Origin: JAJDXW01 sp965243335
GTDB lineage: Bacteria; Pseudomonadota; Gammaproteobacteria; HK1
Length of the DNA: 64,000 nt
Reading direction: 5' to 3'
Assembly: GCA_965243335.1 (NCBI GenBank)
Contig: OZ251545.1
Location: 496,001 to 560,000 of the forward strand
Shown here: positions 7,690 through 15,327 of the stretch, one piece after another
Layout of the letters: every line of letters starts with the position of its first letter
How positions within the stretch are numbered: the stretch's first letter is position 1
Position numbers and translations under genes: made by a program
The notes under the pieces: generated by a model
Database searches by the model: none
The model's input: the letters and a program-made list of their open reading frames with translations, nothing else
Told to the model about the DNA's origin: nothing

Positions 7690-7998
7690 ATGGATGCCAA
7701 TTACGAGACCATGACCTTCGGCGCGATCCGCGAACGGCTGATCGAGAAGGCGGTCGAGGACGAGACGTTCCGCGCCCGGCTGCTCGCGGAGCCCAAGGAG
7801 ACGGTCCAGGACGAGCTGGGCTTGCAGGCTCCGGAAGGATTCACCCTCATGGTGCACGAGGAGACCGCGGACACCAGCCATCTGGTGCTGCCGCCTCCCG
7901 CGAAGCTTGATGAGGGCGTGCTGGCGCAGGCGGCAGGTGGGCATACGGTCATGGGCATGGGTCGCAACAGCGGCGAGTGGTATCACGGCAATTGGTAA
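7690..7998 (+). CDS. NHLP-type RiPP precursor 3
   Basis: A 102-residue peptide from ATG 7690 behind CGGAGGCGCAGACG. The leader is almost identical to precursors 1 and 4 (MDANYETMTFGAIRERLI, then DELGLQAPEGFTLMVHEE). It ends LAQAAGG. The core HTVMGMGRNSGEWYHGNW is the longest in the set. Its last part, EWYHGNW, resembles the whole core of precursor 4 (GHWYHGYW), so one probably arose from the other by insertion or deletion. Its promoter has the C15 spacer, so its expression may switch on and off. A family A gene follows. Confidence 0.9.
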   Translation: MDANYETMTFGAIRERLIEKAVEDETFRARLLAEPKETVQDELGLQAPEGFTLMVHEETADTSHLVLPPPAKLDEGVLAQAAGGHTVMGMGRNSGEWYHGNW

Positions 7999-8120
7999 AT
8001 CCCGGCTCGGACGCGGCGGCGGAGAGGCGCGCCCGGAGGAGGCGGGGATCGGCCGATCCCTGCCCCTGCCCTGACGGCCCCCGCAGGGCTTCCCCGGCCT
8101 GACGGCCGAAGGCCCTTGCC

Positions 8121-9227
8121 GTGAACGCAGGCGGCGACCGGCCGGCGGAAGCCGCAAGCGGCCCCTTCCCCCGCTCGTCGGGCGCCTTCGCCCCGATCCT
8201 CGCAGGATGCCGCTCCCTGTTCCCCCCGGAGCTGCTCGACCCCGGCGGCTGGAAGCGTCTCCTGGACCGGGCGGAGCGGCTGCCCCGTTGCGTGGCCGAT
8301 GCGGCTTTCGGCTTCGAATTCCATCTCGCGGAGCCGGCCGCGGACGCCGACTTCTTCGTAGTCATCCTCCCGGGCTCGGACCTGTCGCGTCACTACGTTG
8401 CCGAGGGGGCCCGGGCCGAGCCGGGGTCGCCGCCGGCCGCGAGGGCGGCAGCGGCCGCCCTCGTGGCCGGGCTTCGGGAACAGGCCGCGAATCCGGAGTC
8501 GTACCTCGCCCGCGCCGTGTCCAGCGTGATGCTGGAGTACGACCTGGCCGGGCTCGCGCCGGACCGGGCGCCGCCTGCTCCCGGAGTCTTCCTTGCGCCG
8601 CGGCCCGCCGCCTCCGGACCGCGCGCGCACCGGGACCCCGCGGCCCTGCTCGCGGCGCTGGCCATGACCGTCGGCTGGAACGGCCACGAGGAGATGCTCG
8701 GAGCGGTCGAGCGCATCTACGCGGCGCTGCCGGAACGCGGCTTCGTGTTCCAGGCGGGCGCCCTCCCGGCGCGCTCCCCGAGGGCGTTCCGCATCGTCGT
8801 CGCGGGGGTCGGGAAGGAGGAGGTCCCGGCCCTGCTGGAGCGGGTGGGGTGGCCCGGCCCGGCGGGCGAGGCGGCGGACGTGCTGGCCTCGGCGGACGGC
8901 CTCATCTCCCATGGCTTCGTCAGTCTGGACGTGACGGCGCGAGGGCCGGGGCCGCGCCTTGGCCTGGAGCTGTACCTCGCGACCCAGTGGTTCGAGGCCG
9001 ACCGCAGGGGATGGCGCCCCCTCATCGCCCGGATCGAGGAGCGCGGCTGGTGCCTTCCCGCGAAGGCCGAGGGGCTGCGCCGCTGGCCGGGGGTCGAAGG
9101 GATGCTCGGCGGCGGCGAGGTCCACCTCGTCCGCCAGGGCATCAACCACGTCAAGGTCGTCGTCGAACGGGGCGCCCGAACGGTGGCGAAGGCCTACGCC
9201 GGCATGAGCGTGGGTCCGTTCGAATGA
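8121..9227 (+). CDS. Family A protein, copy 3
   Basis: A 368-residue member from GTG 8121 (VNAGGDRPAEAASG). It shares all family blocks, with FGFEFHLAEPAADADFF, SYLARAVSSVMLEYDL, GFVFQAGALPARSPRA, PRLGLELYLATQW and GINHVKVVVERGARTVAKAY. It is closest to copy 5 at 15328; the two share long identical runs, for example the GVGKEEVPALLERVGWPGP segment, and both use VAKAY or VAKGY where copies 1, 2 and 4 have EAKAY. The gene is preceded by the GC-rich leader segment CCTGACGGCCGAAGG that precedes most family A genes here. Function unknown; see copy 1. Confidence 0.7.
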   Translation: MNAGGDRPAEAASGPFPRSSGAFAPILAGCRSLFPPELLDPGGWKRLLDRAERLPRCVADAAFGFEFHLAEPAADADFFVVILPGSDLSRHYVAEGARAEPGSPPAARAAAAALVAGLREQAANPESYLARAVSSVMLEYDLAGLAPDRAPPAPGVFLAPRPAASGPRAHRDPAALLAALAMTVGWNGHEEMLGAVERIYAALPERGFVFQAGALPARSPRAFRIVVAGVGKEEVPALLERVGWPGPAGEAADVLASADGLISHGFVSLDVTARGPGPRLGLELYLATQWFEADRRGWRPLIARIEERGWCLPAKAEGLRRWPGVEGMLGGGEVHLVRQGINHVKVVVERGARTVAKAYAGMSVGPFE

Positions 9228-9451
9228 CGTGAGCGCCGTGCCCCCGCGGCCGGCCCGCGGGGCAGGCTTCGACCCTCGCGCCGCCGCCGAGACGCTCCGG
9301 GAGGCTGGCGCGGGTGAGGGGATGGCCGAAGCCGTCGTGGACACGGCCGGCGCCGCGGGCGAAAGAGCGGCGCTCCAACCGCGCGGTGATCCCCAATGGC
9401 GACCGGTCGCCTCGACCGGGGGGCCGGCCGGCGGCAAGCGCAGGAACGAAG

Positions 9452-9536
9452 TGAAATTAGGGTCAAGTCAGGGTCGACATGTACCCCCCCCCCCCCCAGA
9501 ATACCTGCCCTGTCCGCTGACGGTCGGGATGCGGAC
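9452..9536 (+). promoter_or_regulatory. Precursor 4 promoter with poly-C spacer
   Basis: TGAAATTAGGG (9452-9462) and TCAAGTCAGGG (9463-9473) abut -35 TCGACA (9474-9479). The -10 is CAGAAT (9497-9502), giving a 17-nt spacer, one base shorter than the sister promoter of precursor 3. The hairpin is GTCCGC (9512-9517)/GCGGAC (9531-9536). Confidence 0.7.
9484..9497 (+). repeat. Homopolymeric C14 tract in a promoter spacer
   Basis: Fourteen C separate the -35 and -10 of precursor 4. The flanking bases match the C15 tract at 7610, so the two promoters differ chiefly by one C. Confidence 0.85.
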
Positions 9537-9562
9537 AAGAACCCACTTCGGAGGCGAAGACG

Positions 9563-9841
9563 ATGGATGCCAATTACGAGACCATGACCTTCGGTGCGAT
9601 CCGCGAACGGCTGATCGAGAAGGCGGTCGAGGACGAGACGTTCCGCGCCCGGCTGCTCGCGGACCCGAAGGAGACGGTCCAGGACGAGCTGGGCTTGCAG
9701 GCTCCGGAGGGCTTCACCCTCATGGTGCACGAGGAGACCGCGAACACCAGCCATCTGGTGCTGCCGCCTTCCGCGAAGCTCGATGAGGGCGCGCTGGCGC
9801 AGGCGGCAGGTGGAGGTCATTGGTATCACGGCTATTGGTAA
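9563..9841 (+). CDS. NHLP-type RiPP precursor 4
   Basis: A 92-residue peptide from ATG 9563. Its leader differs only slightly from precursor 3 (MDANYETMTFGAIRERLI, ADPKETVQDELGLQAPEG, HLVLPPSAKL). It ends LAQAAGG, then the eight-residue core GHWYHGYW: two Trp, two Tyr and two His with Trp at the end. It has its own poly-C promoter. No intact family A gene follows, so any tailoring would need an enzyme from another cassette. This is the clearest core for mass-spectrometric searching because it is so short and so aromatic. Confidence 0.9.
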   Translation: MDANYETMTFGAIRERLIEKAVEDETFRARLLADPKETVQDELGLQAPEGFTLMVHEETANTSHLVLPPSAKLDEGALAQAAGGGHWYHGYW

Positions 9842-10327
9842 ATCCCGGCTCGCACACGGCGCCGCCGAACCGCGGCGGAGAGGCGCGCGCGGAGTGAGGC
9901 GGGAACCGGCCGGTTCCCGCCCCTGCCCTGACGGCCCCCGAAGGGCTTCCCTGGCCTGACGGCCGAAGGCCCTTGCCGTGAACCCCTCTGGGTACGCCGG
10001 CGTCTCGCCGGCCCGGGGGTGGAGCGCTTCGTTCGGCGCGTTCCGCGTCCCGGCCACGCGGTCGTACTCGGGCTGCGCCGCTCCGACGTTCCAGGCCTCG
10101 GTGCTCGCGAGGCCCCCTCACGGCCAGCCCGGGGACGTCACCGGCGCCGTCGCCCGCAGGTAGTATGGCCCGGCGCCAACCCCAACCCGGCCCCCGGAGG
10201 GCTTGCGCCGTGAACCCCCGCGACCTGGTGGAAGCCGCGTCGCGTTCTCGCCGAATCCGCGCCGCGCACCGCCGGTTCGGGGCGGATGCCCCCCGTCGCA
10301 AAAACCCGTAGCGCGCCCGCTCCGAAA
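9842..10327 (+). other. Decayed cassette end without an intact gene
   Basis: The GC-rich segment that normally leads into a family A gene is present up to GTG 9978. The reading then turns into half of a CGCCGGCGTCTCGCCGGC palindrome rather than family A sequence. A 33-codon ORF starting GTG 10210 (MNPRDLVEAASRSRR, stop 10309-10311) has a GGAGGG upstream. It looks like the N-terminus of a lost gene, but I cannot name it. Confidence 0.45.
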
Positions 10328-10418
10328 TGAAGTCGGGGTGAAATTGGGGTTGCCATCCGTCCTCCTCCCTCCTCTTATAATGCCCCTTCCGTCCGCTGAC
10401 GCATCGTGTGATGCGGAC
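10328..10418 (+). promoter_or_regulatory. Precursor 5 promoter
   Basis: TGAAGTCGGGG (10328-10338) and TGAAATTGGGG (10339-10349) abut -35 TTGCCA (10350-10355). A consensus -10 TATAAT lies at 10376-10381 after a 20-nt C/T-rich spacer. The hairpin is GTCCGC (10391-10396)/GCGGAC (10413-10418), with a loop sequence unlike the others. Confidence 0.7.
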
Positions 10419-10444
10419 AGAACCCATTTCCGGAGGTCCGGACG

Positions 10445-10726
10445 ATGGACGCCAATACCGAGACCATGACCGTCGGTGCGATCCGCGAACGGCTGCTCGA
10501 GAAGGCGGTCGAGGACGAGACGTTCCGCGCCCGGCTGCTCGCGGAGCCCAGGGAGACGGTCCAGGACGAGCTGGGCATCCAGGCGCCGGAGGGCTTCACC
10601 CTCATGGTGCATGAGGAGACCGCGGACACCAGCCACCTGGTGCTGCCGCCTTCCGCGAAGCTCGACGAGGGCGCGCTGGCGCAGGCGGCAGGCGGACGTA
10701 GCTGGATGTACGACCGCGCTTGGTAA
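10445..10726 (+). CDS. NHLP-type RiPP precursor 5
   Basis: A 93-residue peptide from ATG 10445. The leader reads MDANTETMTVGAIRERLL, AEPRETVQDELGIQAPEG, HLVLPPSAKL and ends LAQAAGG. The predicted core is RSWMYDRAW: nine residues, two Trp, one Tyr, Trp at the end. It heads the only complete cassette in the locus: precursor, family A (10881), toroid (12096) and membrane coiled coil (13145), all co-directional and with short gaps. That order suggests the three follow-on proteins work with the precursor. Confidence 0.9.
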   Translation: MDANTETMTVGAIRERLLEKAVEDETFRARLLAEPRETVQDELGIQAPEGFTLMVHEETADTSHLVLPPSAKLDEGALAQAAGGRSWMYDRAW

Positions 10727-10880
10727 ATCCCGGCTCGGGCGCGCCGCCGCCGGACCGGGGCGGAGAGGCGCACGGAGGGAAGCAAGGGGGCAGGGGTCGG
10801 TCCGTGCAGGTCCCTGCCCCTGCCCCTGCCCCGACGGCCCCCGCAGGGCTTCCCCGGCCTGACGGCCGGAGGTCCTTGCC

Positions 10881-11978
10881 GTGAGCACCGGCGGCGACCG
10901 GCCGGCGGAAGCTGCGGGCGGCGCCTTCGCCCCGGTCCTCCGGAGATGCCGCTCCCTGTTCCCGCCGGAGCTGGTCGACGGCGGTGGCTGGGAGCGTCTG
11001 CTGGACCGGGCGAGGGGGCTGCCCCACTCGGTGTCCGATACCCCGTTCGGCTTCGAATTCCATCTCGGGAAGCCGAGCCCGGACGCCGACTTCTGCTTCA
11101 GGGCGCATCCGGGCACGGATGTGGCGCAGCACTTCATCCGCGAAGGCGCGCGCCCCGAACCGGGTTCGCCGCCGGCCGCGAGGGCGGCCGCGGCCGCCCT
11201 CGCGGCCGGACTTCGGGAGCTGGCCGCGGATCCGGATTCGTACCTCGCCCGCGCCGTAGCCGGCGTGATACTGGAGTACGATCTGGTCGGGCTGGCGCCG
11301 GGCCGGCCGCCGCCTCCCCCCGGGCTCTTCCTCGCGCCGCGGCATGACGCGCCCGGGTCGCGGGACGGTCTTTCCGAGCACCGGGACCCCGTGCGCCTGC
11401 TCCCGGCGCTGGCCGCCACCGCCGGCTGGAACGGCCACGCGGAGATGCTGGGAACGGCCGAGCGCATCTTCGCGGCGCTGCCGGAACCCGGCTACGTGTT
11501 CCAGGTGGGCGCCTTCCCGGCGCGCTCCCCCAGGGCGTTCCGGCTCCTCCTGGGGGGCGTCGAGGCGGGAGAGGTTCCCGCCCTGCTGGAGCAGGTGGAG
11601 TGGCCCGGCCCGACGGACGAGGCGGCGGCGGTGCTCGCCGACGTGGAAGGCCCCGTCGACCGCGTCGCCGTGAGCATCGACGCGCGCGCGGAGGGGCCGG
11701 GCCCGCGCCTCGGCCTGGAGCTGTACCGTCCCCGGAACTGGTCCATCGCCGATCGCCCGGGGTGGCGCGCCCTCATCGCGCGGCTCGTGGAATGCGGCTG
11801 GTGCCTGCCCGCGAAGGCCGAGGGGCTGCGGCGCTGGCCGGGGATCGAAGGGCTGCTCGGCGGCGGCAGGATCCACCTCGTCCGCCAGGGCATCAACCAC
11901 GTCAAGGTCGTCCTCGAGCGGGGCGCCCGCACGGAGGCGAAAGCCTACGTCGGCATGGAAGTGCTCCCGTACGGGTGA
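10881..11978 (+). CDS. Family A protein, copy 4
   Basis: A 365-residue member from GTG 10881 (VSTGGDRPAEAAGG). It has the complete set of family blocks (FGFEFHLGKPSPDADF, SYLARAVAGVILEYDL, GYVFQVGAFPARSPRA, PRLGLELYRPRNW, CGWCLPAKAEGLRRWPG, GINHVKVVLERGARTEAKAY). It is closest to copy 2. Its C-terminal stop is followed by the same GAAGCGCAGGGG junction seen after copy 2 and after the remnant at 2333-2446. That shared junction marks the family A to toroid boundary that has been duplicated as a unit. Confidence 0.7.
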   Translation: MSTGGDRPAEAAGGAFAPVLRRCRSLFPPELVDGGGWERLLDRARGLPHSVSDTPFGFEFHLGKPSPDADFCFRAHPGTDVAQHFIREGARPEPGSPPAARAAAAALAAGLRELAADPDSYLARAVAGVILEYDLVGLAPGRPPPPPGLFLAPRHDAPGSRDGLSEHRDPVRLLPALAATAGWNGHAEMLGTAERIFAALPEPGYVFQVGAFPARSPRAFRLLLGGVEAGEVPALLEQVEWPGPTDEAAAVLADVEGPVDRVAVSIDARAEGPGPRLGLELYRPRNWSIADRPGWRALIARLVECGWCLPAKAEGLRRWPGIEGLLGGGRIHLVRQGINHVKVVLERGARTEAKAYVGMEVLPYG

Positions 11979-12095
11979 AGCGCAGGGGGGTGAAGCCGGG
12001 GTCGCCGTCCGGTCAGCTCTTTCCTCGATGTACCCGCCGTGTCCGCGGCGGCCATGAAGCGGACGGGAACCCACTTCAGGAGGCGCGTAGCGGCC

Positions 12096-13073
12096 ATGCC
12101 GTCGCCATCCCCGTCACGACTTGAGCCCCCGCCGCGGCTCCGGGAGGCGGCGCGCGACGCCGTGGACCGGGGGCTCGGCTTCCTCGAAGCCGCCATCCGT
12201 CCCGACGGGTCCTGGCGGTCGTGGAAGTACGGGAACCTGGAGCTCACGGGGGCCGCGGAGGAGGAGGCGGCCCCCTTCGTGGCCGCCCTCGGGGCGCTTA
12301 CCCTGGCCGCTTGCGGCGACCCCCGGTCCCGGTCGCTCCGGCGCCGGTCCGGGGGGTTCATCGCCCGGTCCATGCGCTATCCGGGCGTCTGGTGCTACGA
12401 ACCGGGGCAGCCGGGCGATCTCGACAGCCTCAGCCTCTGCTCCCAGGCCGCGCCGCGGCACCCCTGGCTGATGTTCGGCGCGAACCTCGGATGCCTGAGC
12501 GCGGTACAGGACGACCAGGGAAGGTTCGCGACCTGGCTGGTCCCGCCCAGCGAAACCAACCGCGCGGACAGCGTGGTGAACGCCAACGTCGTCGGCTACC
12601 TCGCCTTCCAGCGCCGGAACGCGCTGGGCGAGCGGGCGGCGGCGTGGCTCGCCGGCCTGGTCAGGGACGGGAATGCGGAGGGGACCTTCCACTACTACCC
12701 CGATACCCTGGACCTGTACGACGCCCTGGCCCGCGCCCGCCGGCTGGGCGTGCCCGCGTTGCAGGACCTCGGGGGCGCGCTCGCGGACCGGATCCGCGCC
12801 CGCCGCGGGCCGGACGGCGGGTACGGCGACACGCTGCACACCGCGCGCTCCCTCTCCGCCCTGCACCTCCTCGGCGCCCCGCCGGAGGGCGAAGCGCGGT
12901 GGGCCACGGTGGAGCGGATCCTGCGCCGGCAGCGGCCGGACGGAAGCTGGCCGGAGTGCCTCTTCTTTCAGGGCCCCCTGCCGTCGACCCCCCCATCGGT
13001 GGGATTCGCCTGCGCGATGCTCGACACCGCGTCGTGCGTCGAAGCCCTCGTGCGGACGATTCCCTTCCCATAG
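12096..13073 (+). CDS. Alpha/alpha-toroid protein, copy 2
   Basis: A 325-residue paralogue of the protein at 2580-3584. ATG 12096 (MPSPSPSRLEPPP) aligns with the start of copy 1. QW-like repeats RPDGSWRSW, GPDGGYGDT and RPDGSWPEC, the acidic motif GDLDSLSL and DSVVNANVVGYL are conserved. Differences cluster around residues 85-110, where copy 1 has RQPGVWRYWP and this copy RYPGVWCYEP, so the pocket may differ. It ends IPFP with a shorter tail than copy 1. It follows family A copy 4 and precedes a membrane coiled-coil gene by about 70 bp. A function on a terpenoid or peptide substrate is inferred only from the fold. Confidence 0.75.
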   Translation: MPSPSPSRLEPPPRLREAARDAVDRGLGFLEAAIRPDGSWRSWKYGNLELTGAAEEEAAPFVAALGALTLAACGDPRSRSLRRRSGGFIARSMRYPGVWCYEPGQPGDLDSLSLCSQAAPRHPWLMFGANLGCLSAVQDDQGRFATWLVPPSETNRADSVVNANVVGYLAFQRRNALGERAAAWLAGLVRDGNAEGTFHYYPDTLDLYDALARARRLGVPALQDLGGALADRIRARRGPDGGYGDTLHTARSLSALHLLGAPPEGEARWATVERILRRQRPDGSWPECLFFQGPLPSTPPSVGFACAMLDTASCVEALVRTIPFP

Positions 13074-13144
13074 GCGAACCTCCTCCTCCGGCGGCGTGCT
13101 ACGCTGTCCGCTCCCCCAGCGGAAGCCCGCGACAGGGAGGCCAC

Positions 13145-13600
13145 ATGGAACAGGAAGCCCATCGGCGCGTCGAAGGACCGCATCCGCAGGAGGCGCGCAA
13201 GCTCAGCCAGGAGACGAAGGCCATCCTCGCGGGCGCGACGTCCATCATCGTGCTGCTGCTGGGTCTGCTGGTCACCAGCGTGCTCACGAGCGCCCGCATC
13301 GAAGCTCGGATCGAAGCCCGGATCGACCAGGTGCAGGCGGAAGCGCGCAGCGACCGGGAGGCTTGGCAAGCCGAGGGGCGCACCGACCGGGCGGCCTGGC
13401 AAGCCGAGGGGCGCACCGACCGGGCGGCCTGGCAAACCGAGATGCGCGCGGCGCGCGCGGAGGCCAAGGCCGACCGGGAGGAGATGCGCGCGGAGGCCAA
13501 GGCCGACCGGCAGGACTTCCAACGCCAGATCCTGCGGCTCACGGAGGCGCAGGTCCGCACCGCGGCCGTCGTCGAGCAGATGCAGGCGACGAGCCGGTAG
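13145..13600 (+). CDS. One-helix membrane protein with charged coiled coil, copy 2
   Basis: A 151-residue paralogue of the protein at 6954-7451. The first 50 residues are nearly identical (MEQEAHRRVEGP, then the membrane helix IIVLLLGLLVTSVL). It then has a duplicated RIEARIEARID segment and tandem EGRTDRAAWQAE units, followed by AARAEAKAD repeats and the tail QVRTAAVVEQMQATSR. The two copies differ mainly in repeat number and order, which points to recombination inside the repeat array. No catalytic motif is seen. Confidence 0.7.
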   Translation: MEQEAHRRVEGPHPQEARKLSQETKAILAGATSIIVLLLGLLVTSVLTSARIEARIEARIDQVQAEARSDREAWQAEGRTDRAAWQAEGRTDRAAWQTEMRAARAEAKADREEMRAEAKADRQDFQRQILRLTEAQVRTAAVVEQMQATSR

Positions 13601-13615
13601 GGCCGCCAGGCGCCC

Positions 13616-13790
13616 CATACCTCGCCCGCGTCGTGTCCGGCGTGATACTGGAGTACGACCTGATCGGGCTCGTACCGGGCCGGCCGCCGCCTCCCCCCCG
13701 GAATATTTCTCTCGCCGCGGTACGATGCGCCCGGGTCGCGGGACGGTATGTCCGGGCGCCGGGATCCCGAGCGCCTGCTCGCGACCCTGC
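13616..13790 (+). pseudogene. Internal fragment of a family A gene
   Basis: YLARVVSGVILEYDLIGLV with a following PGRPPPPP stretch matches the middle of family A. A C-run (CCTCCCCCCCGG) then shifts the frame, and the sequence continues as FLSPRYDAPGSRDGM-like in the next frame up to about 13790. Both ends of the gene are missing. Confidence 0.8.
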
Positions 13791-13869
13791 CGAGCGGCGT
13801 CCACCTTCTCCTCCGGCGAGTCCTGGCCGGCCACCTTTGGTTGTAAACTCAAGCGCCCTTCGGAACGCC

Positions 13870-14414
13870 GTGGACACACGAGTGAAATACGCATTCTGGA
13901 ACAACAAGGGCGGGGTTGGAAAGACGTTTCTCTGCTTCGCCACCGCTGCGGAATACGCCCGGCAGCATCCGGACGTGTCCGTGGTCGTGATGGATCTCTG
14001 TCCGCAGGCCAACATCAGTGAAATCCTGCTCGGAGGCAACGGTGATGGAGGCGAGGTGCTCGACAGCCTCCTGCGGCGGTTGCCCGTGGCGAGAACCATC
14101 GGCGGCTACTACCACCAGCGCATCCTGCAACCCCACGGGCTTACCGGAACGGAAACAGACTTCTTCATCCGCGTGTCGGACTCGAACAAGCAGGCGCCGG
14201 GGAACCTGTATCTCATCGCGGGGGACCCTTCGTTGGAGCTGCAAGTGCAGACCATCAACCGCACGCACCGTCGCCATCGTCGCCTCGCATTTGGGCGCTC
14301 CCATCGGCCAACTGGAGGTTCGTCAGTATCACCTGGATGGCGAGCCGACCCAGCTGCCGCGAGTCGCTGGAACGCTATCAGGCTTCGATTCGCGAGCTGG
14401 TAGGGCGGCTGTGA
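13870..14414 (+). pseudogene. ParA-family ATPase pseudogene
   Basis: From GTG 13870 the frame reads VDTRVKYAFWNNKGGVGKTFL, with the deviant Walker A of ParA/MinD ATPases (KGGVGKT), then VSVVVMDLCPQANISE. After SLELQVQTINRT the frame is broken. The next frame carries TVAIVASHLGAPIGQLEVRQ, and a third carries ESLERYQASIRELVGRL-stop (14412-14414), which together look like the C-terminus of the same kind of protein. About a third of the middle is missing. It has no ParB partner and differs in character from its neighbours, so it is probably debris of a mobile element or plasmid-type module. Confidence 0.75.
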
Positions 14415-14652
14415 CGATTGGGGGCGTAGTCGCTCGTCCTGGGACGCTGCCGGGCGGCGGAGCGTTGTGCGCCGTGCGTGCGTAGCGCCCATCCGTCCGT
14501 GCCCCCCGCAGCCGCCGAGGCTGCCGGCACGCCCCCCGTCGGACCGCACGGCCCGGTAGACGCGAGGGCGGTGACCGGGGCGAACCGCTCGCCGCCTCCG
14601 CAGCCGGTTGCCTCGAACGGGGGGCCGGCCGGCGGCAAGCGCAGGAACGAAG

Positions 14653-14740
14653 TGAAGTCAGGGTGAAATCAGGGTTGCCGGCCGCCCTCCTCCCTCCCCC
14701 TGTAATGCCCGTCCCGCCCGCCGACGGTCGGGACGCGGAC
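14653..14740 (+). promoter_or_regulatory. Precursor 6 promoter
   Basis: TGAAGTCAGGG (14653-14663) and TGAAATCAGGG (14664-14674) abut -35 TTGCCG (14675-14680). The -10 TGTAAT is at 14701-14706, a 20-nt spacer. The UTR stem has changed to GTCCCG (14711-14716)/CGGGAC (14729-14734), so pairing is kept with different bases. Confidence 0.7.
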
Positions 14741-14767
14741 AAGAACCCACTTCAGGAGAAGAAGACG

Positions 14768-15061
14768 ATGGATTCCAATACCATGACTGTCCGTGCGATG
14801 CGCGAGCGGCTGATCGCGAAGGCGGTCGAGGACGAGACGTTTCGCGCCCGGCTGCTCGCGGACCCGAAGGAGGCGGCCCAGGACGAGCTGGGCGTCCAGG
14901 CTCCGGAGGGCTTCACGCTCAAGGTGCATGAGGAGACCACGAAAACCAGCCATCTGGTGCTGCCGCCTCCCTCGAAGCTCGACGAGGCTGCGCTGGCGCA
15001 GGCGGCAGGCGGGCGGGACCAGGAGATGTGGGATCAAAGCCGGCCCTCGGACCGGTACTAG
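14768..15061 (+). CDS. NHLP-type RiPP precursor 6
   Basis: A 97-residue peptide from ATG 14768 after CAGGAGAAGAAGACG. The leader reads MDSNTMTVRAMRERLIAK, ADPKEAAQDELGVQAPEG, FTLKVHEE and HLVLPPPSKL, ending LAQAAGG. The predicted core RDQEMWDQSRPSDRY is polar, has one Trp and ends in Tyr. It differs clearly from the Trp/Tyr-rich cores 1, 3, 4 and 5, while its leader is like that of precursor 8. Family A copy 5 follows after a 266-bp gap of GC-rich leader sequence. Confidence 0.88.
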   Translation: MDSNTMTVRAMRERLIAKAVEDETFRARLLADPKEAAQDELGVQAPEGFTLKVHEETTKTSHLVLPPPSKLDEAALAQAAGGRDQEMWDQSRPSDRY

Positions 15062-15327
15062 GGCCCGCGACCCTCGCGGCGGCAGGCGGGGCCAGTTGGG
15101 ATGCCGGCGCTTGGGGTCGTGGACCTTGAAGGGCCGCCGGTGGGCAGGCGGGGCGGGGCCGACCCTTGAGGTCCGCTCCGGGTGGGGTTGGTAAATCCCG
15201 GTTCGGACGCAGCGCCGCCGCACCGCCGCGGAGGGGCGTGCGGAGGAGTCAGGGGCAGGGATCGGCCGGTTCCTGCCCTGACGGCCTCCGAAGAGCTTCC
15301 GCGGCCTGACGGCCGAAGGTCCTCGCC

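Noticed and set aside
2049..15061. Precursors as nitrile hydratase alpha subunits
   Set aside because: They are under 105 residues, lack the metal-binding Cys motif, and end in a double-Gly site plus short core.
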